The position numbers and the translations under genes are program-made. The notes under the pieces were generated by a model. It was not told where the DNA came from. It saw nothing but the letters and a program-made list of their open reading frames with translations, and did no database searches. Source: a methanotrophic endosymbiont of Bathymodiolus puteoserpentis (Logatchev) (GTDB taxonomy: Bacteria; Pseudomonadota; Gammaproteobacteria; Methylococcales; Methylomonadaceae). From it: 57,538 bases of DNA. The stretch spans positions 1 to 57,538 of the forward strand of contig NZ_FQTQ01000083.1 in NCBI RefSeq assembly GCF_900128525.1. Reading direction: 5' to 3'. Within the stretch, counting starts at the first letter, position 1, and the number at the start of each line of letters is the position of its first letter. This document shows, piece after piece, positions 9,408-19,000 of the stretch.

Positions 9408-10091
9408 ATGAAGCCAATAGATAGTCGCTCTTTATTCATAAGCTTTGTCATTCCTGTTAAAGATGAAGCTGAAACTCTAGCAACCTTATATCAAGGTATT
9501 AACGACACTATCATCAAAATGGATAGTAACCGTCATTTTGAAGTAATTTTTATTGATGATGGTAGTGCAGATAATTCTTGGGAAGAAATGGCACATTTGG
9601 AAGAACAATATCCAACGACTGTCAAGGCGATAAAATTACGTCGTAATTTTGGTAAATCCTTTGCATTATCAAGTGGTTTTCAAGAGTGTCAAGGTGATAT
9701 TGTTTTTACCATGGATGCAGACTTACAAGATGACCCAACTGAGATTCCTAAGTTTTTAGATAAAATGTCTGAGGGCTATGATGTGGTTTCGGGGTGGAAA
9801 AGTAATCGCCAAGATCCTTTGTCAAAAACCTTACCCTCTAAATTATTTAATAAAATGACCGCTAAATTAACGGGAATTTCATTGCATGATTTTAATTGTG
9901 GTTTTAAAGCTTATAAAAGAGAAGTATTAGACAGTATTAAAATTTATGGTGAATTGCATCGTTATATTCTGGTGTCTTTAGATAAGATTTTCCCTGGAGG
10001 GGATAGCGTTTTAATTGCTATCTTATTTAGAATAGTCACGGTTGTTGGTGATATATTATTTTTTACTGTGTCAGGTAAAGAAGTAAAATAA
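9408..10091 (+). CDS. GT2 glycosyltransferase (GtrB/DPM1-like), 3' end replaced
   Basis: Residues 1 to about 185 are a family 2 glycosyltransferase of the polyprenyl-phosphate sugar transferase type (GtrB/ArnC/DPM1-like): FVIPVKDEAETL, FIDDGSADNSW, LRRNFGKSFALSSGF, MDADLQDDP (catalytic DxD region), FNCGFKAYKREV and YGELHRYI. Family members continue with a conserved stretch and two membrane helices. Here the match stops after HRYI, and the last 40 residues read DKIFPGG...LFRIVTVVGDILFF, which looks like the end of a lysylphosphatidylglycerol-synthase/flippase-type membrane protein (PF03706). I infer a deletion that fused two adjacent genes in frame. The start is ATG 9408 (TTG 9402 also possible). 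Activity is doubtful because the membrane anchor is lost. Confidence 0.6.
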   Translation: MKPIDSRSLFISFVIPVKDEAETLATLYQGINDTIIKMDSNRHFEVIFIDDGSADNSWEEMAHLEEQYPTTVKAIKLRRNFGKSFALSSGFQECQGDIVFTMDADLQDDPTEIPKFLDKMSEGYDVVSGWKSNRQDPLSKTLPSKLFNKMTAKLTGISLHDFNCGFKAYKREVLDSIKIYGELHRYILVSLDKIFPGGDSVLIAILFRIVTVVGDILFFTVSGKEVK

Positions 10092-10113
10092 TAATTGCAC
10101 GATAAACTATAGC

Positions 10114-11460
10114 CTACTTTCCAATACAAAATGAACTAAAAATTTTACCCAGCAGGTCATCTGACGTGAACTCACCTGTGATTTCTGACAGATGGTTTTG
10201 TGCTTGCCTTAGGTCTTCAGCGACCAATTCGCCTGCTCGATTATTTTGTAATTGTTCCAGGGCATTTTGTACGAATTGCTTTCCTTTGCTTAGGACTTCT
10301 ATATGACGGCGGCGAGCGATAAAGACATTATCCGTTGTGCTATCAAAACCAACACTTTGCTTTAAGTGCTGTTTTAACAAATCCATACCGATGTCTTGTT
10401 TTACCGAGAGGTAAATTTGTGTACCATTTTCATTTTTGGTGATTTTTGGCTGAATTTTCAGTAAATCAATTTTATTATAAATTTTGGTGATGTTGATATT
10501 GCTCGGTAAAGTTTTTGAGATAGTCTCTGGTTCGGGGTCGTTTACATCAATTAATAGTAAGATCTTATCAGCCTTTAATATTTCTGCATGCGCACGACGC
10601 ACACCTTCTTGTTCGATGCTATTATCACTTTCACGTAAGCCGGCGGTATCAATAATATGCAGGGGCATGCCATCTATTTGTATGCGCTCTTTCAGCACGT
10701 CACGCGTTGTACCAGCAATATCGGTAACTATTGCAGCATCATGTCCTGCGAGTGCATTGAGCAGACTAGATTTACCAGCATTAGGCTTGCCAGCGAGTAC
10801 CACAGTCATGCCATCACGTAGTAGGCGGCCTTGTTGAGCGGTGGCTAGAATGGCTTGAATTGACTGCAATAAGCGAATTATACGATTTTCAACGATGCCA
10901 TCACTTAAGAAATCAATTTCTTCATCAACAAAATCAATTGCGGCTTCAACATAAATACGGAGTTCAATCAGTTCTTCTACAAAAAAATTAATTTGCTCTG
11001 AAAATATGCCTTGCATAGACCTTTGTGCTGAGCGAGCGGATTGTTCTGTACTGCTGGCAATTAAGTCGGCAATAGCTTCTGCTTGTGCTAAATCTAATTT
11101 ACCATTTAAAAAAGCACGCTCTGAAAATTCTCCGGGATTGGCTAGGCGTGCACCTAAAGATAAAATGCGTCTAAGCAACATATCGAGAACAACAGAGCCG
11201 CCATGACCTTGAATTTCTACTGTATCCTCTCCCGTAAATGAGGCGGGGTTAGGGAAAAATAAGGCCAAGCCAGAATCAATAATAGTGCCATCAGGTTCAT
11301 AAAACGAAGCATAGTGAGCATGGCGTGGCTGGAGCGTTTTATTGATTAATTGCTGAGCAATAGAGAGGGCGTTATTGCCTGAGATTCTAATAATTCCAAT
11401 ACCGCCATTTCCAGGTGGGGTGGCGATGGCTGCAATTGTATCTTGATGCGTGATGTTCAT
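10114..11460 (-). CDS. mnmE: tRNA uridine-5-carboxymethylaminomethyl modification GTPase MnmE
   Basis: With MnmG it makes 5-carboxymethylaminomethyl-uridine at the wobble position of several tRNAs; it is a cytoplasmic GTPase activated by G-domain dimerisation. The 448 residues match the family length. Visible: the N-terminal formyl-THF-binding domain ([20 protein letters not shown]), G1 [13 protein letters not shown] near 225, G2/G3 DIAGTTRD and DTAGLRES, G4 NKID, and the C-terminal FCIGK whose Cys is the family hallmark. It is the last gene of the rpmH-rnpA-yidD-yidC-mnmE block, but a strong hairpin terminator and a palindromic repeat lie between it and yidC, so it probably has its own promoter in that gap. 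Confidence 0.97.
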   Translation of the reverse strand: MNITHQDTIAAIATPPGNGGIGIIRISGNNALSIAQQLINKTLQPRHAHYASFYEPDGTIIDSGLALFFPNPASFTGEDTVEIQGHGGSVVLDMLLRRILSLGARLANPGEFSERAFLNGKLDLAQAEAIADLIASSTEQSARSAQRSMQGIFSEQINFFVEELIELRIYVEAAIDFVDEEIDFLSDGIVENRIIRLLQSIQAILATAQQGRLLRDGMTVVLAGKPNAGKSSLLNALAGHDAAIVTDIAGTTRDVLKERIQIDGMPLHIIDTAGLRESDNSIEQEGVRRAHAEILKADKILLLIDVNDPEPETISKTLPSNINITKIYNKIDLLKIQPKITKNENGTQIYLSVKQDIGMDLLKQHLKQSVGFDSTTDNVFIARRRHIEVLSKGKQFVQNALEQLQNNRAGELVAEDLRQAQNHLSEITGEFTSDDLLGKIFSSFCIGK

Positions 11461-11471
11461 AATAGCCTCAA

Positions 11472-11507
11472 TAAAAAAGCCGAATCAGCAAGTGCATGAT
11501 TCGGCTT
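11472..11507 (-). terminator. Rho-independent terminator after yidC
   Basis: Read on the minus strand, an 11-bp perfect stem (AAGCCGAATCA pairing with TGATTCGGCTT, 9-base loop) is followed by a T run. It lies between the end of yidC and the start of mnmE, so it should end the rpmH-rnpA-yidD-yidC transcript. Confidence 0.85.
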
Positions 11508-11527
11508 AGGGCGTAGATTTAATTTAA

Positions 11528-11583
11528 AGTAGGGCGGACTTCAGTCCGTGTTTTTGCAATGGCGGACTGAAGTCCACCCTACT
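11528..11583. repeat. palindromic REP-like element
   Basis: Inverted repeat with 21-base arms (11528-11548 and 11563-11583; one mismatch) around a 14-base loop. The arm core is GTAGGGCGGACTTCAGTCCG. A related half-element sits at 54503-54522 beside arsJ, so this is a dispersed family. Confidence 0.8.
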
Positions 11584-11620
11584 ACAAATAGTGAGTTATG
11601 CCCCGTGTAAGCATTTAGTG

Positions 11621-13243
11621 TTAGTCAGTACCAACAATCTTTTTAGTGATATACCATTGCTGGATAATTGATAAAGTGTTGTTTGTTACCCAATATAAAA
11701 CTAAACCTGATGGGAAGAACATGAAGAACACCGTAAAAACGATTGGGAACATACGCATGATTTTTGCCTGCAATGGATCAACCGGAGCAGGGTTTAACCT
11801 TTGCTGTATGTACATACTAATACCCATTAATACAGGTAAGACAAAGTATGGGTCTTTAGATGATAAATCTTGTACCCATAATAGGAAAGGCGCTTGTCTT
11901 AGCTCTACCGTTTCAATCAATACCCAGTAGAGAGAAATGAAGACTGGAATTTGTACGATAACAGGTAAACAGCCACCCATAGGGTTGACTTTTTCCTTAC
12001 GGTACAAGTTCATCATTTCTTCGTTAAACTTTTGCCTATCATCACCGTAGCTTTCTTTTAATTGTGCTAAGCGAGGCTGTAATTTACGCATTTTTGCCAT
12101 TGACTTATAGCTAGCCGCTGACAAAGGGAAAAAGAGTAATTTAATACAGAAAGTTACGCCCATAATTGAGAAACCCCAATTTTTTACAAAGTCATGAATA
12201 AAATTCAATAAGCTGTAAATAGGTTTACCAATAATCGTTAACCAGCTGTAATCCACAGTTAGTTCCAAGCCGGGTGCTATAGCTTCCATCATAGGCTGAA
12301 TTTTAGGGCCAACAAATAATTGGCTCGTAAAAACAGTATTGCTATTTGCCGCAACTGTCGTTGGGTTTGGGTATGAACCAATAACATAGCGTGAATTGCT
12401 TAGTTCTTTAGTAAAGAAGTGCTGCTCATTACCAATGGGTGGGATCCAAGCTGCAGCAAAATAGTGTTGGATGATACCTGACCAGCCACCGGTTGAGGTT
12501 ACTTTAAGGTCAGTTTCAGCCATATCATCAAATTCGATTTTCTGAAATTTTTCTTCTTCTGTGTAAATAACAGCACCAGAAAAAGTGCGAATAAAAGTAT
12601 TACCCTTACCATCGCTATGAGGTACTCGAAGCAATTGTGTATAGGGTCTGCCTATCCAGTCTTGTGCTGATTGATTATCTACTTTTTGCGCCAATTGAAT
12701 AACATAACTACCACGTGTAAATGTGTAAGTTTTGCTATAGCTTAAGCCGTTTTGATCTGTCCATGTTAAGGGCACAGTCAATGATTGTTCACCTGCTTTA
12801 AGCTCGTAGTCATATTGCTCAGCGTGTAATTTTATACTGTGATTGGGTAATTTGACATAGCCAGAGCTGCTAATAAGCCCACTTTGGCCTAAAAATAGTT
12901 TTTCTGGGCTGCTATCAAATAAGCGTACAGGCGTATCTTCACCTTTTTCAACAGGGTAATCTAAAAGGTCAAGATTACGTAACGTGCCTCCTTTAGTATC
13001 GATCTCTAGGCGATAAACATCGGTAGTCACAGTAATAATGCTATTGGCTGCGCTTTCTAGGAAAGGTAGTTCAGAGTCCTCGGTATTTGACCTTGGGACA
13101 GGAACAAGGTTGCCATTGCTATCAATAGTGGTTTGTTGGGCTGTAGTTTCAGGTTTTGGGCCATAGTCCACTTGCCATGCTTCCCATAACATTAATGAAA
13201 TCATCGATAAAATTACGATGAGTACAAATCTTATATTCTCCAT
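11621..13243 (-). CDS. yidC: membrane protein insertase YidC
   Basis: Inner-membrane insertase that places proteins in the membrane alone or with SecYEG. The 540 residues match the gammaproteobacterial long form. A first membrane helix (residues 5-20) is followed by a large periplasmic domain (about 55-335, ITVTTDVYRLEIDTKGG at its start) and the conserved five-helix core. The core includes FPLSAASYKSMAKMRKLQP with its cytoplasmic coiled-coil hairpin, MGGCLPVIVQIPVF, and the C-terminal GLVLYWVTNNTLSIIQQW signature. It begins 2 bases after yidD ends, so the two are surely cotranscribed, and it is followed by a terminator. Confidence 0.97.
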   Translation of the reverse strand: MENIRFVLIVILSMISLMLWEAWQVDYGPKPETTAQQTTIDSNGNLVPVPRSNTEDSELPFLESAANSIITVTTDVYRLEIDTKGGTLRNLDLLDYPVEKGEDTPVRLFDSSPEKLFLGQSGLISSSGYVKLPNHSIKLHAEQYDYELKAGEQSLTVPLTWTDQNGLSYSKTYTFTRGSYVIQLAQKVDNQSAQDWIGRPYTQLLRVPHSDGKGNTFIRTFSGAVIYTEEEKFQKIEFDDMAETDLKVTSTGGWSGIIQHYFAAAWIPPIGNEQHFFTKELSNSRYVIGSYPNPTTVAANSNTVFTSQLFVGPKIQPMMEAIAPGLELTVDYSWLTIIGKPIYSLLNFIHDFVKNWGFSIMGVTFCIKLLFFPLSAASYKSMAKMRKLQPRLAQLKESYGDDRQKFNEEMMNLYRKEKVNPMGGCLPVIVQIPVFISLYWVLIETVELRQAPFLLWVQDLSSKDPYFVLPVLMGISMYIQQRLNPAPVDPLQAKIMRMFPIVFTVFFMFFPSGLVLYWVTNNTLSIIQQWYITKKIVGTD

Positions 13244-13245
13244 TT

Positions 13246-13473
13246 TTACTTACCAACTTTTTTGGGTACAGGATCATCAATATCACCGTTATGAAAAGGG
13301 TGACACCGTAGTAATCGTTTTATTGTGAGATAGGAGCCGATGAGTGCGCCATGCATTGATATTGCTTGCATAGCATAGCTCGAGCAAGTGGGGTGAAAGC
13401 GACAATTATTTCCCAGCAGAGGACTTATAAAATATTTATAAAATCTTAGTAGGGCTAAGAGAAGGGTGCGCAT
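13246..13473 (-). CDS. yidD: membrane protein insertion efficiency factor YidD
   Basis: Small amphipathic membrane-associated protein (75 residues) that helps YidC-dependent insertion. Family signature: [27 protein letters not shown], given here as [14 protein letters not shown] and [11 protein letters not shown], containing the conserved cysteines; [17 protein letters not shown] follows. I chose ATG 13473 because family members start MRxLL; a TTG at 13494 would add seven atypical residues. The start overlaps the end of rnpA by 19 bases, a normal coupled arrangement. Confidence 0.95.
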   Translation of the reverse strand: MRTLLLALLRFYKYFISPLLGNNCRFHPTCSSYAMQAISMHGALIGSYLTIKRLLRCHPFHNGDIDDPVPKKVGK

Positions 13474-13823
13474 CGCTTTGTTACCTTGAGCCAATGCTTA
13501 GCTAAAGAATCTTGTAGTGTTTTTGAATCAGCTGTCGCCGCATTCCTGCGTGCGGTTACAACGAGATCAAGGTGAGGTATCTGATGTTGTTGTAATCTAA
13601 AGCTTTCCCGGGTAGATCGTTTGATTTTATTTCTATCGACAGCACGTTTAATATGTTTTTTTGCAATAGCAAGCCCTAAACGAGGGTGCTTTAGCTCATT
13701 AACAATAGCGAGCACTGTAAAATAATTATCAGTTGATCTTTCCGGGTTTGCAAAAACACGTTTAAATTCAGCGGGTTCTCGTAACCGTACGGACGATGGA
13801 AAACTAAATGCTTTCTGATTCAA
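13455..13823 (-). CDS. rnpA: ribonuclease P protein component
   Basis: Basic protein subunit of RNase P, which helps the catalytic RNA trim tRNA 5' leaders. The 122 residues include the family RNR-type motif ([17 protein letters not shown] near 62-78) and [12 protein letters not shown]. The only reasonable start is TTG 13823, three bases after the rpmH stop and with no separate ribosome-binding site, so translation is probably coupled to rpmH. The end overlaps yidD. Confidence 0.95.
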   Translation of the reverse strand: MNQKAFSFPSSVRLREPAEFKRVFANPERSTDNYFTVLAIVNELKHPRLGLAIAKKHIKRAVDRNKIKRSTRESFRLQQHQIPHLDLVVTARRNAATADSKTLQDSLAKHWLKVTKRCAPFS

Positions 13824-13826
13824 CGG

Positions 13827-13961
13827 TTAAAGAGCAAGTGTGTGACGACCTTTTGCTCTACGTGCATTGATAACTCTACGACCGCCTACTGTTGCCATTC
13901 TGGCACGAAAACCATGAGTACGGGCACGTTTGATTTTACTTGGTTGGAAAGTTCTTTTCAT
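13827..13961 (-). CDS. rpmH: 50S ribosomal protein L34
   Basis: 44-residue basic ribosomal protein starting [20 protein letters not shown] and continuing [18 protein letters not shown]. This is the complete L34 signature, in the gamma/betaproteobacterial style. ATG 13961. It is the first gene of the minus-strand block that continues through rnpA, yidD and yidC. Confidence 0.97.
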   Translation of the reverse strand: MKRTFQPSKIKRARTHGFRARMATVGGRRVINARRAKGRHTLAL

Positions 13962-14414
13962 CTTAATGATTCCTAAACGTTAAAAGTTGAATATAAAAGT
14001 TCTGGAATCATAGGCAATTTATTGTCTTTTGTCAATAACTTAAATGAGTATCATCAAGTGCTTAGGTGAATGGCAATGACATACTTTTTAATGATAATGG
14101 GAATAGGGGGGTGTCTTTCATTTTTCAAGTTGCACTTTAAGTGGGAGCAGCTTTAGCCTCGATAGCTAAAATCAGGTCTTAAGTCTGTGCTTTTGTGCTC
14201 AGTATATAGAGTGGTGTTCTTTAAGGTATAAGAATTCAGGGTATATAAAATGTTATGGAGTTCACAAAAATATACGTTCATTTACTGGGCACTGTCCAAA
14301 AATAGACGCTAAAAATAACTAAGGTAACTTTATGTGAAAGTTACAACTTAATGAAAAATAACTATTTATTTTTATTTTAGATGGTTGGCACGCTAACTGC
14401 GTTATAAGTGATAC
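13962..14414. other. intergenic region upstream of rpmH, IS-flanking
   Basis: About 450 bases without a supported gene. It must hold the rpmH promoter (minus strand). It also holds a partial dispersed repeat (14114-14147) that matches 23558-23591 in most positions and ends in GTGGGAG. No dnaA gene and no cluster of TTATNCACA boxes is seen, although rpmH is next to dnaA in many bacteria. Bases 14386-14401 resemble a sigma54 promoter just before the transposase. Confidence 0.6.
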
Positions 14415-15575
14415 ATGAACAGCGAATTACCCGTCAGTAACGAACAAATAACTAGTTTTGTAGGTTTGTTGAAAAATAACTTGCCAGAGCATCGAGATAA
14501 TCGTGGTAAGCGCCACACGCTGGTGTGGGTGATCGTTGGTTTTGTTTTAGCAACTTTGGTAGGTCGCCAAAAGCTTTCTAGTATTCACCGTTATATTTGC
14601 AATCGAGCCAATTGGCTATACGAAATAACTCAAACCCAAAAAATTAAACCGATTTCTCGCGCGCACCTGCCTCGTTTTCTTGATGGCTTGGATTGGTCTG
14701 CATTAAACGAACTTATTGAGCGCTGTTTTGGTATTAAAATTGATTACACTCAATCTAAAAAATGGATAGCAATCGATGGTAAAGCATTGCGCGGCACACT
14801 GGATGCTGGCGACAAACAAAATATAGTCCTAGCGATTGATCACCATACGCGAGAAATCGTGGCGCAAGCCCGACAATCTGGCGATAAGTCCAGTGAGATT
14901 CCAGTCGTACGTGAACTCTTAAAAGATAGCGGATTAGAAAAGCAAAAAGTGTCTCTGGATGCCCATCACTTTAATCCAATAACAACCGCTCAAATTCATC
15001 AAGCTAATGGTATTTATTTAACTCAGGTTAAAGAGAATCAAGCGATATTCCTGAAACAATGTAAGTCATTACCTATACAATCTACGCCCCTTGCTGAAAC
15101 GATAAGTCATGAAAAGGCGCATGGGCGAGTGACCACGCGAAGAGCCCAATTATTTTCTTTGGATTCACTCTCCTTAGATTCTCGTTGGGAAAGTAGTGGT
15201 TTGTCAGTACTTATTGTTATGGAGCGAGAAACAGTTGAGATTGCCAAGCAAAAAACGACCTTTGATACTTCTTATTATGTGAGCAATTCAGCGATTGAAT
15301 CTAGCTCGCTACAAGCACTGACTGAAGAATTGGCTGGTGCTATCCGTTTCCACTGGGGTGTGGAATCCAACAATTGGATTCGTGATGTCACTTTTAATGA
15401 AGATCACATCAAAACAAAAGCAGGCAACCAAGCGCAGATTATGGCTTTGCTGCGTGGCCTCGCAATTGAGTTGATTAGAAAGACATCGCCCAAAAACTTT
15501 CAGGCAGTTATAGAGAATTTATCCGATTCAGTTGATAACCTAGAATCAATGCTCAGGCAAGTAAAGTTTTTATGA
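14415..15575 (+). CDS. ISAs1-family transposase
   Basis: Intact 386-residue DDE transposase of the ISAs1 (H-repeat-like) family. The N-terminal associated domain contains HTLVWVIVGFVLATLVG and SSIHRYI. The DDE domain has KKWIAIDGKALRGT with the first Asp, VSLDAHHFNP with the second Asp, and the C-terminal IRFHWGVESNNWIRDV..FNED region with the last acidic residues. No stop or frameshift is visible, so the element may be active. Terminal inverted repeats were not clearly resolved by eye. It lies between rpmH and the Amt-GGDEF-EAL gene, next to another IS remnant, so this is an insertion-prone spot. Confidence 0.9.
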   Translation: MNSELPVSNEQITSFVGLLKNNLPEHRDNRGKRHTLVWVIVGFVLATLVGRQKLSSIHRYICNRANWLYEITQTQKIKPISRAHLPRFLDGLDWSALNELIERCFGIKIDYTQSKKWIAIDGKALRGTLDAGDKQNIVLAIDHHTREIVAQARQSGDKSSEIPVVRELLKDSGLEKQKVSLDAHHFNPITTAQIHQANGIYLTQVKENQAIFLKQCKSLPIQSTPLAETISHEKAHGRVTTRRAQLFSLDSLSLDSRWESSGLSVLIVMERETVEIAKQKTTFDTSYYVSNSAIESSSLQALTEELAGAIRFHWGVESNNWIRDVTFNEDHIKTKAGNQAQIMALLRGLAIELIRKTSPKNFQAVIENLSDSVDNLESMLRQVKFL

Positions 15576-15611
15576 GAAAGCCGTGGGGCTAACGCAGATC
15601 TCTCACCAGAT

Positions 15612-15944
15612 TGTATAGTCACTTCCGATGGGTTGGGCTGTTTTTCTGGGGTAATCGATGCGGGCTGCCAGCATCAGGCTATCATCGCGGGTGGCCGAAA
15701 GCCCAAGGATTTGCCAGAGTTTAACTGGATTAACACGGTTTTAGGTAACCTTAAAACGAGCCTAGGGGGAGCCTACCATGCGTTCGATTTCGCTAAATAT
15801 GGCACTCGCTGTCTCGGTGCGTTTGTTTATCGGTTTAACCGGCGCTTCCATCTTGAGACGCTTCCGCTGCATCTACTGGTCGCTGCAGCCACCACCAAGC
15901 CTCGCCCTGCGGGTTGGCTTCGACAAGCTGAAGAATCTTTCTAA
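15612..15944 (+). pseudogene. IS1595-family transposase 3' fragment
   Basis: C-terminal fragment of an IS1595-like (ISXO2) transposase: SDGLGCFSGVIDAGCQHQ, then FNWINTVLGNLKTSLGGAYH, then YRFNRRFHLETLP. The expected N-terminal zinc-ribbon and most of the catalytic domain are missing upstream, where only the ISAs1 element is found. An in-frame TTG at 15633 would give 103 residues, but nothing suggests real translation. The base composition is visibly more GC-rich than the neighbours, indicating a foreign origin. Confidence 0.85.
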
Positions 15945-16047
15945 TCAGGTAAGATTTTATATAGCGTTAGGCATATAAATCTATTCGTTTTAATACTTTA
16001 TTTACCTCCATACTTATGCCTTAATACCTGAAAGAGGAGTTTTAAGT

Positions 16048-19000
16048 ATGTTAGACATCGTTTGGATCGTAATCTGTGCCGCTCTAGTTTTATTAATGCA
16101 AGCAGGGTTTACCTGTTTAGAAACGGGCTTCGTTAGAAATAAAAATAGTATTAATGTTGCTATCAAGAATTTGATGGACCTCTGCTTGTCTAGTGCCGTT
16201 TTCTGGCTATTTGGGTTTGGCCTAATGTTTGGTGATAGCTTTTTAGGGCTATTAGGCACTGATGACTTCATGTTTTCGGGCGATTATACGCCATTGCAAT
16301 ATGCATTTTTCCTCTTTCAAGTGATGTTTTGCGGTACTGCAATCACGATTGTATCGGGTGCCATTGCAGAAAGAATGAGTTTTTGGGGGTATGGCTTTAT
16401 TTGTATTATGGTTGCTGGCGTTATCTATCCCGTAACAGGGCATTGGGCTTGGAATGGGGCGCTTACTGGAGCAACACAAGGCTGGTTAGGTAGGTTAGGT
16501 TTTATTGATTTTGCTGGCTCAACAGTGGTGCACTCGGTAGGTGGTTGGTGTGCACTTGCTGCGATTATCATTATTGGTCCTAGAATAGGGCGCTTTGAAA
16601 GCAATGCAAAAATTCCGGGCAGCAGTTTGCCTTTCTCTGTTTTAGGTGCACTCTTATTATTGTTTGGCTGGTTTGGTTTTAATGGGGGAAGCACGCTTGC
16701 AGCGAATGATAGCATTCCACTCATCTTATTAAATACCTTTTTAGCCGCGGTATTTGGCTGTCTTTCAGCTGCTATTTATAGTACGCTAAAAACTAAGACG
16801 ACTGAAGTGAGTGCTTGTATTAACGGCTTATTAGGAGGCTTAGTCGCCATTACTGCTTGTTGCCATGTGATGACGCCGCTTGCGTCAGCTTTTATTGGTG
16901 CTTCTGCTGGGGTTATTGTTTGTACTGGTGAACAGCTATTAATCAAGTATAAAATTGACGATGCTATTGGTGTCGTACCGGTGCATTTATTTTCTGGTAT
17001 TTTTGGAACGCTCGCCTTGCCGCTCTTAAGTTCATCTGAAAACTGGGGAACAGGTCTTAATACCTGGCAGCAATTTCAAGTGCAATTATTGGGCGTATGC
17101 TCAATAGGTTTGTATGTTTTTACGGTAAGTTTTACGCTATTTAAAATACTTAATTACTTTTATCCTTTAAGGGTCTCTGAAGAAGCTGAAATGAAAGGGC
17201 TAAATATTTCTGAGCACATGGCGAGTAGCGAAATTTATAATTTACTCGGTGCGATGCAACGGCAAGAGCAACAGGGGGATTTTAAGCAAGCCGTTGTTGT
17301 TGAGCCTTTTACTGAAGCGGGACAAATTGCTAAACAATACAATCGTGTGTTGGCAAGAGTCAATACCGAAATCAATGCACGTGATCAAGTCTTAAATGAT
17401 TTTAAAAACAGTGAGTCCCGTAAAGGTGCTATTCTTAATGCCTCTTTAGATTGTATCCTGACCATTAACACGCAAGGTCAAATTAAAGAATTTAATCTCG
17501 CGGCTGAAAAATGTTTTGGTCTTAGTGCTCCAAGAGTCTTTAATTGCAATTTTATTGAGTTATTTGTCCCGCCCACAGCGCATAAAGAATTTACTGAAAG
17601 TTTAAATGGGCTTTTTTCCGTAAATAGCAGCATCGCGTTAAATCAGCATAACAAAATTACACTACAGCGTATTCATGGTATAGAGTTTCCTGCTGAACTC
17701 AGTATTACTCAAGCTGACCTTTTAGGTAAAAAGCTGAAAGAATTTACTTTCCATATCAGAGATATAACCAAACAGGTGGAAATGCAAAATAAAATGCATC
17801 AATTAGCCTTTTATGATCCGCTTACGAAGTTATTTAATCGTCATTATTTTAAAGATAAACTGTCTCAAGAAATAGCCTTCGCCAATCGTCATCGGAATAG
17901 CTTATTATTGATGTTTCTAGACCTTGACCATTTCAAAGATGTTAACGACACCTTAGGGCATGATGCGGGAGATCTGCTATTACGTCATGTTGCTGAAAGC
18001 TTAAGCAGCTGTGTACGCAATGATGATATTGTTTGTCGTTGGGGCGGAGATGAATTTTTAATTCTATTTCCTGGCTTAGAAAAACATAATGTTGCGTCAA
18101 TTAAAGCACAAGAGATTCTGCAAGCCTTATGTCTTCCTATTATCGCAGAGGGTAGGGAACTTTATGCCCAAGTCAGTATCGGCATTGCTATATCACAATA
18201 TGGCAAAGTTGAATCCCAACAGTTGATCCAGCGCGCCGATATGGCAATGTATGAAGCGAAACAGCAAGGGCGCAATACCTACTGCTTCTTTCTGCCTGAA
18301 ATGGAAGAAAAGATAAACCAGCGTTTTTATATAGAGTCAGAATTGCGTAATGCTGTAAAAAATGAAGAATTTTTTCTACAATACCAGCCAAAAGTTGATT
18401 GCCAAACAGGAGTTATTGATGGCTTTGAGGCATTATTGCGTTGGCAGCACCCAGAAAAAGGACTTATTTCTCCTGGTATTTTTATCCCTATTCTTGAGCA
18501 ATCTAACTTGATCAATGAGGTGACTAATTTTGTCATACACTCAGTTTGTCGGCAATTAAATAAATGGGAAGCAAAAGGATTGATGGCTTTACCCGTAGCC
18601 GTTAACCTCTCAATGAAAGATTTTCAATTAGACAGTTGTTATGAGCGAGTTTGTGATGCACTACAAAAACATCATATTCATGGGAGTTTGCTAGAGCTTG
18701 AAATCACTGAAACCATGCTGGCAAAGAATACTGAGCAGTGTATTAGTCTTATGAGTAGGCTACAGAAAATGGATATTAAATTTTCAGTAGATGATTTTGG
18801 TACGGGCTACTCTTCAATGAGTTATCTTAAAAAATTCCCCATTAATACGTTAAAAATTGATCGTGCCTTTGTCAGTGAATGTGATGTTAATAAAGAGGAT
18901 GCTGCTATTTGTCGGGCCATTGTTGCTTTAGGTAAGAGCTTAGGCTTAAAAATAATTGCTGAAGGAGTAGAAACACAAAGCCAGTTAGATTTTCTTAAGC

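Noticed and set aside
14386-14401. Sigma54-like promoter before the ISAs1 transposase
   Set aside because: TGGCACG is perfect, but the -12 part reads CTGCG instead of TTGCW and lies only 14 bases before the start codon. No enhancer sites were seen, so I do not call it.
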